Assembly (NCBI GenBank): GCA_002483345.1
Contig: DLHS01000016.1
Coordinates: 1 to 64,000 of the forward strand
DNA: 64,000 bases
Direction: 5' to 3'
DNA from: Bacteroidetes bacterium UBA7662
GTDB taxonomy: Bacteria; Bacteroidota; Bacteroidia; UBA7662
Positions 16,430 to 25,664 of this stretch are shown here, one piece after another. The stretch's first letter is position 1. Every line of letters begins with the position of its first letter. Position numbers and translations under genes: made by a program. A model generated the notes under the pieces. It saw nothing but the letters and a program-made list of their open reading frames with translations. It was not told the origin of the DNA and did no database searches.

Positions 16430-17815
16430 TTATAGATTATAAATGCTTTGGATAATTTTGGGTAGGACGGAGACTTCCAGATCGGTGACGGCTTTTTTGT
16501 AGGCGGCATCGTTGGCTTTGTCGTAGTCGAGCTGAACTCCCCGGATACCACTGATAGTCTGGCTGTAACGTTCGCCGCCATTGGTATCGAGCAGACTGAT
16601 CTGCAGATCTACCAGGGTATTGTACATGCCATTGTTCACAGCACCCTGACGGGCACCTGCCTTCAGATCGAGGATATAATCTGCGGTTGATTCTTTATCG
16701 GTGAACTGTATGCCTTCGCTGAGCAGTTTGCGACGCACAGCCGCCTGTAACATGCTTTGCGGGATTTCAGGATTCAGGTTCTTCTCTGTGGCACGCAGAA
16801 ACACCAGCGGACGGGCTACTGTCACAATCACCTTTTCTCTGGTGATGGCCTGTGGATCGATGGCTTTGAGCCACAACTGGTAGTTTGCCTGGTTGCGTAA
16901 CATCTGGTCGAAGTCTGGTTCTATGAGGATCTCCTGAAGCTGCTCTTTCGAGGCAATGTTGGCTACCCGAAGGCGGCAACTTCCCTGATCGTCGGTGGTG
17001 GTGTTTCCAAGTATCGTGCCAGCACCCTGGCTGAAGCTCACTTTCAGCGGAAAATTCCGCAGGGGTTTACCATTGACCCGGGGATACGAAACTGTAATAA
17101 TAAGCTCTTCCGCTACGGGCTGGCCAATTTTGCCTTTCAGATTACTGGTATTTACCCGGATGGCAATGTTGCCGGCCGTAGTGTTCAGGGCCGTCAGCAG
17201 CTCATTGCCAAGATAAATCTGTTTGCCATCCTGTATGGTTGGCAAGGGTTCGTTCAGGTAGTTTTTGATGGCCTCCAGACTGCGCAAATAGGCTGCCATG
17301 GCTTCTGAAAGTTGTAATCTTTCCGTTGCCTCACGGGCCTTCCCGAAATTATCAAGGGCCAGGTTGCCTGCCTGCTCCATCCGACGGTTTTTCTGCGCCT
17401 GGTAGTCCGCTACCGACAAGCGGTAGTAAATCCAGTATTCCGTCGTGTTCTGCCAGGTTGCGGCTACTTCAAAATCTTCTATTTCAATGTTAGTCGACAG
17501 TTTGGTAAACGACCGGAATTCATCGGAGAACACCCGGTTTCGTTCGAGTTGAGACTGTACCGAATTGGCCTGAACCGTTACTTTAATCTGACTCACGAGG
17601 TCGTTGAGGGCATTTCGCTTGGCCTGCTCAATGTAATCAAAGCTGCCATTTGATTTGCGGGCGACCCCAATGCCGATGTATTCGCCAGGTACAATAGGGC
17701 GATCCGTTACCCACTCAGGGCGGGGAGGCTCCGGCGGTGCCACCTGTACGGTTTTTTTGGAGCTACAAGAAAGTAAGCCCAAAACCAGCCAGCCATATAG
17801 TAAATACCTGCTCAT
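16430..17815 (-). CDS. LPP20 family lipoprotein, 461 residues
   Basis: The signal peptide ends at Cys17 (GLLSC). Residues about 30-140 form an LPP20 domain: PEWVTDRP, then YIGIGVARK, EQAKRNALNDLVSQIKVTV and the strand EYWIYYRLSVADY. A middle region (about 220-330) looks like an immunoglobulin-like beta domain (LPLKVSFSQGAGTILGNTTTDDQGSCRL with a bacterial Ig pattern), and the C-terminal ~120 residues resemble a CsgG/LPP20-type alpha-beta fold. It overlaps the preceding CsgG-like gene by 4 bases. A periplasmic accessory role in an outer-membrane assembly is inferred only. Confidence 0.75.
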   Translation of the reverse strand: MSRYLLYGWLVLGLLSCSSKKTVQVAPPEPPRPEWVTDRPIVPGEYIGIGVARKSNGSFDYIEQAKRNALNDLVSQIKVTVQANSVQSQLERNRVFSDEFRSFTKLSTNIEIEDFEVAATWQNTTEYWIYYRLSVADYQAQKNRRMEQAGNLALDNFGKAREATERLQLSEAMAAYLRSLEAIKNYLNEPLPTIQDGKQIYLGNELLTALNTTAGNIAIRVNTSNLKGKIGQPVAEELIITVSYPRVNGKPLRNFPLKVSFSQGAGTILGNTTTDDQGSCRLRVANIASKEQLQEILIEPDFDQMLRNQANYQLWLKAIDPQAITREKVIVTVARPLVFLRATEKNLNPEIPQSMLQAAVRRKLLSEGIQFTDKESTADYILDLKAGARQGAVNNGMYNTLVDLQISLLDTNGGERYSQTISGIRGVQLDYDKANDAAYKKAVTDLEVSVLPKIIQSIYNL

Positions 17816-19212
17816 TGGGTTCTCGACATTTCGTAGCTAATCACCTGATTGCTTACCCGGTTACTGATCCTGTTCTGCATACTTACCAGCATTTCACTGA
17901 TGGGTTTGAAATCCCGTTTACCTGAAAGCAGACTTTCCACTTCTCTTTTCTGACTGAAAGAACTGAAGATTTTATCAGAAGGGTGTGCTTCATTGCGGGA
18001 TTTCCAGTTACCGGCGTACAGGTTACGGGCATTCCCCTCGTAGCTGATGTAGCGTACCTCGTCGCGTTCGCTGTGTTCTACTACATCCGACATTAATACA
18101 GAGCCTGTTTCAGTAGAAATAAGCTGGTACTGGATTTTAAGACGAACCGCGCTTTCACCCTGAAATTCAGAGTACATTACCTTGCGGTAACGGGTCTGCA
18201 TTTCCATCTTCTTGGTAGTTGGATTGTATACTTTCTCCTGATACGATTCATAGCCTGTTCGTTCCAGGTGGCGCATATTGGGATGCTGCACCCCGAAATC
18301 AAGAACCTTTCCTGTTAATATGGCCTTGGCGCCCATCAGCTCCCCGGCAACAACCGCCAGGTTTTCGTTGGAGTTGTTGGCCAGGCTCAGTTTCTGTTCT
18401 TTGATGAGCTTTTCGGTATTTTCTCTGTCAATCACTACCAGAAACTCATTTTTGGAGCCAGCCAGATCGCTGATGATATAGCTGTTAATGGTGATGGGAT
18501 AAGCGTAGCTGGTAGAATTTTCGAAAGGCATGACGGCTATGGTAATGGTCGCGCGCTCCTTTGAAACTTTGCGGAGGTTGGTTACATCCTTATAGGCAGG
18601 ATCCATTCCGTATACCTTATCGAAGTTTACATAGGCTTTGCGGTAATTGCCGGCAGAAAAGTAAGTGAGCGCATCTTCGTAAACCGGTATGATGACCGAC
18701 ATTTTCTTCAGAGCGGTAACATCCTTAAAGTTGGCATCCAACAAGGTGATTTCCTGAAAATGTTGCTCTGCTTCACGGAAATGTTTTTGTTCCAGCAGGC
18801 TGCTTCCTTTGGCGTAAAGCTGATCAAGATACGCCTTCAGGTCTTCTTCGTAATAATTGCGGTAGTAAACCGGAAACTCCAGATCGACATTGTAAAAGAT
18901 AACGTCTTTATAAAACTTGTCCGCCTGACGGAAGGCATAAACAGCTTCTTTCAGCTGCTCGTCTCCATGAGCCCGGAAGAATTTATCGAGATAAACATTG
19001 AGTGCCTTTTGACCGGATGTTTTGAGACCGATGCGGGCATCTACATAAGTACGATCGTTCGCCAGCGCCATCATGTAGGCAAAAGACGCCTCATCATATA
19101 CTCCGGCTTCTGCCAGTTTATTTCCTTTTTTGGTGTGCTGTTTCGAGGGAGAGCATGCAACAACCAACAGGAGCAGAGCCAGTACAAGCAGGTATGCGGG
19201 GTTGCGTTTCAT
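17812..19212 (-). CDS. TPR plus CsgG-like lipoprotein, 466 residues
   Basis: The lipoprotein signal ends at Cys20 (VVAC). Residues about 25-210 contain TPR-like helical repeats (GVYDEASFAYMMALA, REAEQHFQEITLLD, GNYRKAYVNFDKVYG). Residues about 220-400 resemble the CsgG family: TIAVMPFENSTS, then a strand-helix with EFLVVIDRENTEKLIKEQ, and GAKAILTGKVLDFG. CsgG proteins form outer-membrane secretion channels or periplasmic assembly scaffolds. It is first in the three-lipoprotein operon. The insertion rich in Tyr/Lys/Met near 315-345 is unusual. Channel formation is unproven. Confidence 0.75.
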   Translation of the reverse strand: MKRNPAYLLVLALLLLVVACSPSKQHTKKGNKLAEAGVYDEASFAYMMALANDRTYVDARIGLKTSGQKALNVYLDKFFRAHGDEQLKEAVYAFRQADKFYKDVIFYNVDLEFPVYYRNYYEEDLKAYLDQLYAKGSSLLEQKHFREAEQHFQEITLLDANFKDVTALKKMSVIIPVYEDALTYFSAGNYRKAYVNFDKVYGMDPAYKDVTNLRKVSKERATITIAVMPFENSTSYAYPITINSYIISDLAGSKNEFLVVIDRENTEKLIKEQKLSLANNSNENLAVVAGELMGAKAILTGKVLDFGVQHPNMRHLERTGYESYQEKVYNPTTKKMEMQTRYRKVMYSEFQGESAVRLKIQYQLISTETGSVLMSDVVEHSERDEVRYISYEGNARNLYAGNWKSRNEAHPSDKIFSSFSQKREVESLLSGKRDFKPISEMLVSMQNRISNRVSNQVISYEMSRTQ

Positions 19213-19341
19213 AGGAGGTCGGGCGCTAAAATACGGAATCGTTGGTTGGCTAGGTTCTTCCCTGCTCCTTTCAAGGATTGTACCAAACTTTCAGCTCCGG
19301 CAGGCTGCTCTTTTCATCCACCGGAAAAAATATAAAAGCAT

Positions 19342-19815
19342 TCACCATAAGCTGCTAATTATCAGCCACAACACATAAGCGGCATACGCAACTTTAAGGA
19401 ATGTACCCGCTACAAAGCCAAAAAAGGAACCAATAGCTGCTTTAAAGGCCTGTCGCTGGTTGCTGCCTGCTGTCAGCTCGCCCAGATATGCCCCCACAAA
19501 GGGACCGATCAGTATGCCAAAGGGTGCGAAAAAAAGTCCGGCTATCAAACCCAGGGTAGAACCCCGAACCCCTGCCGCTGTTCCGCCAAACTGCCTGGTA
19601 CCCCAGATGGGAATGTAATAATCGAGCAAGGTAATTGCCCCGGCCACCAGTCCGTGCCACACCAGCATCTCTCCGCTGACGAAGGTTTCAGGCAAAAAAT
19701 AAAGGATCAGCAAAGCCAGCCAGGCGAGGGGTGGTCCGGGAAGTATAGGCAAAAAGCTACCGGCTATACCCAATAACACAGCCGCGAAGGCGAGTAAGTA
19801 AAGTAGCGTCTCCAT
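19342..19815 (-). CDS. DUF456 family membrane protein
   Basis: The 157-residue protein is almost entirely membrane-embedded (about four to five helices). It matches DUF456: GSFLPILPGPPLAW at the N-terminus, DYYIPIWGTRQFGGTAAGVRGS in the middle, LFFAPFGILIGPFVGAYLGEL and a closing GSFFGFVAGTFLKVAYA. The Gly-rich helices suggest a small transporter or a scaffold; no function is established. Its start at 19815 leaves almost no space before the divergent flippase gene. Confidence 0.85.
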   Translation of the reverse strand: METLLYLLAFAAVLLGIAGSFLPILPGPPLAWLALLILYFLPETFVSGEMLVWHGLVAGAITLLDYYIPIWGTRQFGGTAAGVRGSTLGLIAGLFFAPFGILIGPFVGAYLGELTAGSNQRQAFKAAIGSFFGFVAGTFLKVAYAAYVLWLIISSLW

Positions 19816-19862
19816 GCTTGCAAAGCTTTCTTAAGTTTACGGAGTTTTTGCCATATCCGGTG

Positions 19863-21122
19863 TTGAAGTTTAAAAGCATATTGTTCCGCAATTTTTTGTC
19901 CATGTCGCTGGTGCAGGGACTGAATGTGCTGCTTCCGCTGCTTACTTTCCCCTACCTCATCCGGGTATTGGGGTTTGAAGGCTTCGGTTTGGTGAACTAT
20001 GCCCTGGCTCTGGTCAATTTTTTTGTGGTTTTTGTTGATTTTGGCTATAATCTCACCGGAACACGGGATGTGGCCGCCCTCCGGCACGACAAGCAGGCGC
20101 TTTCTGTACGGTTCAGTGAAAAATGGATGGCACAGCTCCTGTTGTTGGGCCTTGCAACCCTGCTTTTTGCGGGCGTAGTAGCTGCCTTTCCCAAGTTGAG
20201 GGCAGATTGGCCCGTATATGCCCTTACATACGGACTCGTGCCTGCCAGTTTGTTATTACCCACCTGGTTTTTCCAGGGTACGGAAAACTTCCGCTGGCTG
20301 GCCTGGCTCAATTTTATCAATCGGTCGGTTTATACCCTGGCTGTTTTTTACTGGATAAAGGCTCCTGCTGATGTCTGGATGGTCCCCCTTTTTAACAGCT
20401 CGGCCAGCCTTCTGGCGGCGCTGATCGGGATATGGTATATTTTCAGGAAAGCAGGAATACAATTTATACGCCCTGCCGGTTTCCATGTATGGAAGTCGTT
20501 GAGAAACGGAAGCAGTGTCTTCCTTTCCTCCTTTTCGGTGACGGTCTACACCTATTCTGCCCTCCTGATTCTGGGAACTTTCAGCAGTGAGCGGGTAGTA
20601 GGGCAATTCGCGGCTATTGAAAAAGTGCTGCTGATTTTCAGGGTTGGTTTAAGTACCCTCTTTGCCGTTATCTTCCCCAGGGTCTGCCAGCTGGCTGCCG
20701 ACAGCATCACGGCAGCGACGCAGTTTCTACGGAAAATTTTCGGCTGGCTGATACTGTTACTGGCAATGGCTGGGGTTGGTCTGACTATGCTGGCACAAAC
20801 TATCCTTGAACTGGTGGCCGGTGATACTGACCCCGGCATGCTTTCCCTGATGGCCTGGATGGCCTGGGTACCCCTGCTGATTGGGATGAATATGAGCAGT
20901 TACCAGCAACTGCTGGCGCATCAGCGACAAAAATTTTATACCGCTGTGCTGGTCTCCGCTTCCCTGGGCAGCGTACTGCTGAATCTCTGGCTGGCACCGA
21001 TTTTCGGAGCCCTGGGCACTGCCTGGTCCGTATTGTTCGCTGAAAGTTTCATTACTTTGGGGTTGCTTTACGCCACAGAGGTGAAATACCGCTCGCTGGC
21101 TGTCTGGCGGAAACCACTCTAA
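19863..21122 (+). CDS. Polysaccharide flippase (Wzx-like, MATE/MOP superfamily)
   Basis: With about 12 membrane helices this protein would flip lipid-linked oligosaccharides across the inner membrane. Its N-terminus, FLSMSLVQGLNVLLPLLTFPYLIRVLGFEGFG, is the classic Wzx/RfbX pattern, and the FGYNLTGTRDVA segment is typical of the group. The start is uncertain: an ATG at 19818 lies 2 bases from the divergent DUF456 start and adds 15 residues; TTG at 19863 (419 residues) gives a more usual N-terminus; ATG 19902 is also possible. It heads a plus-strand glycan operon with a methyltransferase 2 bases downstream. Confidence 0.85.
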   Translation: MKFKSILFRNFLSMSLVQGLNVLLPLLTFPYLIRVLGFEGFGLVNYALALVNFFVVFVDFGYNLTGTRDVAALRHDKQALSVRFSEKWMAQLLLLGLATLLFAGVVAAFPKLRADWPVYALTYGLVPASLLLPTWFFQGTENFRWLAWLNFINRSVYTLAVFYWIKAPADVWMVPLFNSSASLLAALIGIWYIFRKAGIQFIRPAGFHVWKSLRNGSSVFLSSFSVTVYTYSALLILGTFSSERVVGQFAAIEKVLLIFRVGLSTLFAVIFPRVCQLAADSITAATQFLRKIFGWLILLLAMAGVGLTMLAQTILELVAGDTDPGMLSLMAWMAWVPLLIGMNMSSYQQLLAHQRQKFYTAVLVSASLGSVLLNLWLAPIFGALGTAWSVLFAESFITLGLLYATEVKYRSLAVWRKPL

Positions 21123-21124
21123 AC

Positions 21125-21760
21125 ATGGCAAACGCAACCTATTTTATACACGAACGCCCTGAAATGCTGGCGTTGATCGACCGGCCCCTGCAACAGGTAC
21201 TCGACATTGGCTGTGGCGCGGCACATTTTTCCGCAGCTGTCAAAAAGAAAACCGGCGCTACGGTCTGGGGCATCGAACCGGTAGCTTCAGCAGCTGCCGA
21301 AGCCCGTCAGAAAATCGACAAGGTACTCGACGGTATTTACGAAGAAGTAGCCGATCAGCTCACCTCCGAAAGTTTCGATGCCATCTTTTTCAATGATGTA
21401 CTGGAACATATGACCGATCCCTATACCGTGCTGAAACAGGTTCACGGACCATTGAAGGCGGATGGCCGCATTTACGCATCTATCCCGAATGTGTTGTTTG
21501 CGGAATCGATGCTGGAGGTGCTCAGAACCAAAGACTGGCGCTACCGCGATGCCGGCACACTGGATGCGACGCACTTCCGTTTTTTCACCCGTAAAAGCAT
21601 CATCCGCATGTTCGAGGAAGCCGGCTGGACGGTTGAAAAAGTTGTGCCGCTGAATGTCATCCACTCCTGGAAATGGCGTTTGCTGAATGGCATTACTGCC
21701 GGGTTTTTCACCGACTTCCTGCCCATGCAATACGGCATTATAGCCCGGAAAAGGGGATGA
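21125..21760 (+). CDS. Class I SAM-dependent methyltransferase
   Basis: The 211-residue protein has Rossmann motif I VLDIGCGAAHFSAAV (residues about 23-37), an acidic motif II position in GIEPVA, and the FDAIFFNDVLEHMTDP motif (post II) typical of ubiquinone/menaquinone- and glycan-modifying methyltransferases. The C-terminus (DATHFRFFTRKSIIRMFEEAGW) matches the glycan cluster methyltransferases. It would cap or decorate a nascent sugar. It overlaps the next GT2 gene by 4 bases. Confidence 0.88.
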   Translation: MANATYFIHERPEMLALIDRPLQQVLDIGCGAAHFSAAVKKKTGATVWGIEPVASAAAEARQKIDKVLDGIYEEVADQLTSESFDAIFFNDVLEHMTDPYTVLKQVHGPLKADGRIYASIPNVLFAESMLEVLRTKDWRYRDAGTLDATHFRFFTRKSIIRMFEEAGWTVEKVVPLNVIHSWKWRLLNGITAGFFTDFLPMQYGIIARKRG

Positions 21761-22626
21761 AACCTGCCATCAGCATTATAATCGTTAATTACAACAATGG
21801 CGACGTACTGCCTGCCTGCCTGAACGCTGTCCGCAAATGGGTGGATGGCAGTCTCGCAGAAATCATTGTGGTCGACAACGACTCCTCTGATGGCAGCCCG
21901 GCCCGGCTGGCTGCCGTCTTTCCGGAGGTTCAATGGGTTATGGCAGGTGAAAATATGGGGTTCGGACGTGCCAATAACCTGGGTGCCTCCACTGCCCGGG
22001 GTGATTATTTATTTTTTCTCAATCCGGATACCGAACTGTTGTCGCCAGTACCGGCCCTGCTAAAGGCATTGCTGGAGCAAGATGCCTACAGCCAGGTGGG
22101 CGTTGCCGGGGTGAGCATCGTCAATGAATTTGAAAAAGCAGATGTAGCGGCCGGGAATTTCCCGACACCCGCTACCTTGTTGCAGGAGCTTTTTCCTGCC
22201 CGATTGTTCCCCTATACCCTCCGGACAGCGCCCTTGTCGGAAAATGTGGTATCGGTAGATTATGTTTCGGGGGCTGATTTATTCTTCCGCCGATTTGTTT
22301 TCGAACAAGCCGGCGGCTTTGACCCCGACTTCTTTTTGTACTACGAAGAAACGGAACTGCAATACCGGGTAGCAAAAATGGGCTATCAGCGGGTTCTGCT
22401 GACCGATGCCCGGCTCAAACATTTGTGCGGAACGCCCGACCACAAAGTATCGGACCGGAAAATCCGGATATTTGAAACCAGCCGTCTGCTGTTCCACCGG
22501 AAATGTTACGGCCCGGCAGGTGGTCTCTGGGCCCGTATCTGGCTGGTGTTGTTTTACGGCAGCCGCTTGCTGACGGGTGGTCCGCGACATTATTTAACCG
22601 GAATTAAAACCGCTTTTCAAAGCTGA
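21757..22626 (+). CDS. Family 2 glycosyltransferase (rhamnosyltransferase-like)
   Basis: The 289-residue GT-A enzyme shows ISIIIVNYNN, VVDNDSSDGSP, ENMGFGRANNLGA and the metal-binding FLNPDTEL, then YVSGADLFFRR and FDPDFFLYYEETELQYRV, the ED acceptor motif of rhamnosyl-type GT2 enzymes. The ATG at 21757 overlaps the methyltransferase stop by 4 bases; a start at 21673 would add residues read from the methyltransferase gene. It is part of a run of five GT2 genes. Sugar specificity is not readable. Confidence 0.88.
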   Translation: MKPAISIIIVNYNNGDVLPACLNAVRKWVDGSLAEIIVVDNDSSDGSPARLAAVFPEVQWVMAGENMGFGRANNLGASTARGDYLFFLNPDTELLSPVPALLKALLEQDAYSQVGVAGVSIVNEFEKADVAAGNFPTPATLLQELFPARLFPYTLRTAPLSENVVSVDYVSGADLFFRRFVFEQAGGFDPDFFLYYEETELQYRVAKMGYQRVLLTDARLKHLCGTPDHKVSDRKIRIFETSRLLFHRKCYGPAGGLWARIWLVLFYGSRLLTGGPRHYLTGIKTAFQS

Positions 22627-23552
22627 TGCCTTTTTTTAGCGTTGTCATACCCCTCTATAACAAAGCCTCCTGGATTGGAGCCACCCTTGACAGTGTGCTG
22701 GGGCAATCATTTCAGGATTTCGAATTGCTGGTGATCAACAACGGCAGCACCGATGGCAGCGAACAGGTAGTTGAATCGTATCAGGATAACCGCATCCGGC
22801 TGTTTCACCAGGAAAATGGAGGGGTTTCCCGGGCCCGGAATGCAGGCATACTGGAGGCAAAAGCCCATTTTATTGCCTTCCTGGATGCCGATGACCTGTG
22901 GGCACCTGCTTTTCTGGAACAGTTGCACCAACTCATACAGCAATATCCGGAAGCAACGGCCTATGGTTGTCAGTATGCCTTCAGACAGAAGTATACAGAC
23001 ATACCGCCGCATCAGCCCCTCCTTTCGGGTGAAAAAATGCAGTTGATTGACAATTATTTCGATCAGGTGGCTGCCGGAGATATGCTGCTGACTGCGTCAT
23101 CCGTCTGCATTCCCAAAAAATGGTTTACGAAAGTTGGCCTGTTCCCGGAGGGGGAACGGATAGGAGAAGATCAGGATATGTGGGCACGTCTGGCTCTGGC
23201 AGGCCCGCTGGCCTTTCATGGTAGTTGTGCTGCTTATTACAGGCAGGAGGTGGGCGGCATGGCCACTGCGGCCAGACCGGAGGCACAGCTCTGGCCATTT
23301 GTAGAGAGACTCTTGCATAAACTCCGTTCCGGCCGGATTCCACAAAATCTTGAACCCTCGGTAAGGCGATATGCTGTCAGGCAATTACTCGGACAAGCCA
23401 GTCAGCTGGTGTTGGATGGTCAGCAAAAAGCTGCCGGCGTCCTGTTGGCAATACCGGAAGCCCGTTCGGGTGGAAAACGTTTCCTGTATTGGAAATTTGT
23501 GAATCAGCTCCCTGCCTTTTTGCTGTTTTTTATCAAAAAGAGACATGGTTGA
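22626..23552 (+). CDS. Family 2 glycosyltransferase
   Basis: The 308-residue protein starts FSVVIPLYNKASWIGATLDSVLGQSFQDFELLVI, with NNGSTDGS, GVSRARNAGI and the metal site FLDADDLW, a very standard GT2 processive-type N-terminal domain. GEDQDMWARLAL is the acceptor-side ED motif. The C-terminal ~80 residues are helical. Its ATG shares a base with the upstream stop (TGATG). Together with its neighbours it probably adds successive sugars to a lipid-linked repeat unit. Confidence 0.88.
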   Translation: MPFFSVVIPLYNKASWIGATLDSVLGQSFQDFELLVINNGSTDGSEQVVESYQDNRIRLFHQENGGVSRARNAGILEAKAHFIAFLDADDLWAPAFLEQLHQLIQQYPEATAYGCQYAFRQKYTDIPPHQPLLSGEKMQLIDNYFDQVAAGDMLLTASSVCIPKKWFTKVGLFPEGERIGEDQDMWARLALAGPLAFHGSCAAYYRQEVGGMATAARPEAQLWPFVERLLHKLRSGRIPQNLEPSVRRYAVRQLLGQASQLVLDGQQKAAGVLLAIPEARSGGKRFLYWKFVNQLPAFLLFFIKKRHG

Positions 23553-24357
23553 ATCAAAAAAGAAGGTGGATACCCTCGCCATTCTGGTCTGTTATGGGCA
23601 GGACTTCCGGCAATGCAGCAGCTGGCTTAGTTTACGGGTTGCAGCCGGAGCCCAATTAGACTGGTTTGTGGCCGACAACAGCCCACACCCTGTTCTGCAG
23701 GACGAAGCCATCGTTTACAGGCATTACCCACACAATCCCGGCGTAAGTGTTGCTTATCTGGAAGGGGCTGCATTTGCCAGAAATGAAGGGTACAGTTGGA
23801 TATTATTATTGGATCAGGATACAAATTTCCCGGCAGAAAGCTGGCAGGCCTATCAGGAGGCACGTACGCAATGGCCTGATTATGCACTTTACAGCCCACA
23901 GCTTTGGTCTGCACAGAAAGGCATATCACCCGCACCGGCCAGATTCGGGAGGGCCTTTGCCAGTGAAAAGCTGCCCTCAGGGCCTTATTCGCTGGCAGCT
24001 TACAGCCCGATCAATGCAGGCATGTTGCTTTCGCTCGATGCTTATCTGGCCGTAGGTGGTCATGTGCCCAGTGTTTACCTCGACTTCAGCGATTATGCCT
24101 TTATCCGGAAATTCCGCAGGAAGTTCCCCAAGGCTGTTGCGCTCCCCCTTCGTATCCATCACCACCTTTCGGGTACAGAAAAGAGAACAAAAGAGCAGGA
24201 CTTTACCCGATTCGGCCATTACTGCCGTTGTGCCAAAGCATATGCCCGCGTTGGTGGTCCCCGTTTCTGGTTGTTTTTCTGGGCCTTTGCCCGGGCATTG
24301 CTGCTTGGTATCCGGCACCGCAGCTTCCGCTTTTTTGGTTTAATTTTAACCTCTTAA
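23545..24357 (+). CDS. Family 2 glycosyltransferase (rhamnosyltransferase-like, divergent)
   Basis: At 270 residues this is a more divergent GT2: TLAILVCYGQDFRQC, FVADNSPHP in place of the usual DNxSTDGS, NPGVSVAYLEGAAFARNEGYSWILLLDQDT (a DQD metal site, typical of rhamnosyltransferases) and PINAGMLLSLDAY. It overlaps the upstream gene by 8 bases. The missing canonical nucleotide-binding Ser/Thr-Asp motif suggests an altered donor, though activity is still likely because DQD is intact. Confidence 0.8.
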   Translation: MVESKKKVDTLAILVCYGQDFRQCSSWLSLRVAAGAQLDWFVADNSPHPVLQDEAIVYRHYPHNPGVSVAYLEGAAFARNEGYSWILLLDQDTNFPAESWQAYQEARTQWPDYALYSPQLWSAQKGISPAPARFGRAFASEKLPSGPYSLAAYSPINAGMLLSLDAYLAVGGHVPSVYLDFSDYAFIRKFRRKFPKAVALPLRIHHHLSGTEKRTKEQDFTRFGHYCRCAKAYARVGGPRFWLFFWAFARALLLGIRHRSFRFFGLILTS

Positions 24358-24365
24358 CCCTTACT

Positions 24366-25664
24366 TTGAAGACAAAGACCTCTTTCTCCTGGCCCTTGCT
24401 CCTGTGTTGGCTGGTGCTGACAGAACTGGTGCTGGGTGGGGGTGGCCGCTGGATGAGTATGGGACCACTCAGTCCACGCATGATACTGTTCGGGCTTGTC
24501 CAGCTTACAGTCCTTTATCAGCTGATAAGTGGCAAATGGAATTGGAAAATACCCTTTTTACCATTTTTAGCAGTTTTTTTCGGAATCACAACCTTCTCGG
24601 CCTTGTGGGGATGGCAACAGGGAGCCAGTCTGACAGCGGTGTTTACGGACGTCAAACCCCTTCTATTCTGGGCAAACCTGGCATTTTTCGCTTACGTTTT
24701 TTCGGATTTAAGTCAGTTAAGCAACCTCCGGTTCCTGTTTAAGTGGACTACTTTCGGCTTGGCGGTGAGTTACCTGGCCTTATTACTTTTCTGGCAGCTG
24801 AATTGGATAGATGCGGAAAAAATGTACCGGCATCTCGCCCTGAACGAAGAGTTTTCCTTTCGGGGGAACCTGGGTTTTATGTATAAGGGTTTTGTGTTTT
24901 TACCTGTCGGCATGTTTTTCTGGTTACAGGAGAAGGGCTACCGCAAGTACTTTGTACTTCTCCTGCTGTATCTGGCTGTATTATTCACCTTTACCCGTGG
25001 TTTTTGGGCCATATTATTTTTCATCCATATTTTTTATACGCTCGTTTACCGGCCCGGGAAATGGGTAAACTGGGTAGCTGCTGCCTTTATGCTGGTAAGT
25101 GTATATGCCGCCGGTTTATATGTGGCCAGTCAGCCCAAAGCCTATTTCAAAGGACAGGAGGCAGGAGAGATTTTAAACAATGCAGAGAAGCTACAGCAGT
25201 CGTTGAGCCAGACGGAAAAGGAAATCAGTGGCGCCTTTAAGCAAGGGTTTGAACACCGGGAAGCCTCCATACTCGATCGTTTCATACAGATTCGGCAGGT
25301 GGCAGAAGCTACCACCCCTCTTTCCCTTGTTATGGGTCACGGTTTCGGACATGGGATTGCGAGCCGGCCGGTTCACATGGAAATAACCTATCTGGAGGTC
25401 TTCCACAAACAAGGTTTAGCAGGTCTTGGTCTTTGGATCTGGCTTTTCCTGGCTTTGGTTAAAAGATTTTACATTGCCATCGGGCGAAAAATCAGAGCCG
25501 TTGATGCCTCGTCAGACAGTTTTGTATTTTTTGCATCCGCTTGTTTTATGTTTGGTATTTCCTGCCTCAACCCGTTTATCAACGCTCCTATGGGGCTGGG
25601 CATGCTGGCACTCTCCCTTATCGTACTGGAAAAACTGAGCCAACAAAAAGAGACAGCCCTATGA
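24366..25664 (+). CDS. O-antigen polymerase/ligase-like membrane protein (Wzy/WaaL family)
   Basis: About 432 residues with roughly ten to twelve hydrophobic helices. The pattern is that of Wzy polymerases and O-antigen ligases: short loops between helices, a large hydrophilic loop (about 265-340, rich in Gln/Glu/Lys: LQQSLSQTEKEISGAF) and HREASILDRFIQIRQVAEATTP before GHGFGHG and the conserved EITYLEVFHKQGLAGLGLW. The TTG at 24366 is used because the open frame upstream (to 24228) overlaps the preceding GT2 by 130 bases. It overlaps the next GT2 by 4 bases. Confidence 0.8.
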   Translation: MKTKTSFSWPLLLCWLVLTELVLGGGGRWMSMGPLSPRMILFGLVQLTVLYQLISGKWNWKIPFLPFLAVFFGITTFSALWGWQQGASLTAVFTDVKPLLFWANLAFFAYVFSDLSQLSNLRFLFKWTTFGLAVSYLALLLFWQLNWIDAEKMYRHLALNEEFSFRGNLGFMYKGFVFLPVGMFFWLQEKGYRKYFVLLLLYLAVLFTFTRGFWAILFFIHIFYTLVYRPGKWVNWVAAAFMLVSVYAAGLYVASQPKAYFKGQEAGEILNNAEKLQQSLSQTEKEISGAFKQGFEHREASILDRFIQIRQVAEATTPLSLVMGHGFGHGIASRPVHMEITYLEVFHKQGLAGLGLWIWLFLALVKRFYIAIGRKIRAVDASSDSFVFFASACFMFGISCLNPFINAPMGLGMLALSLIVLEKLSQQKETAL

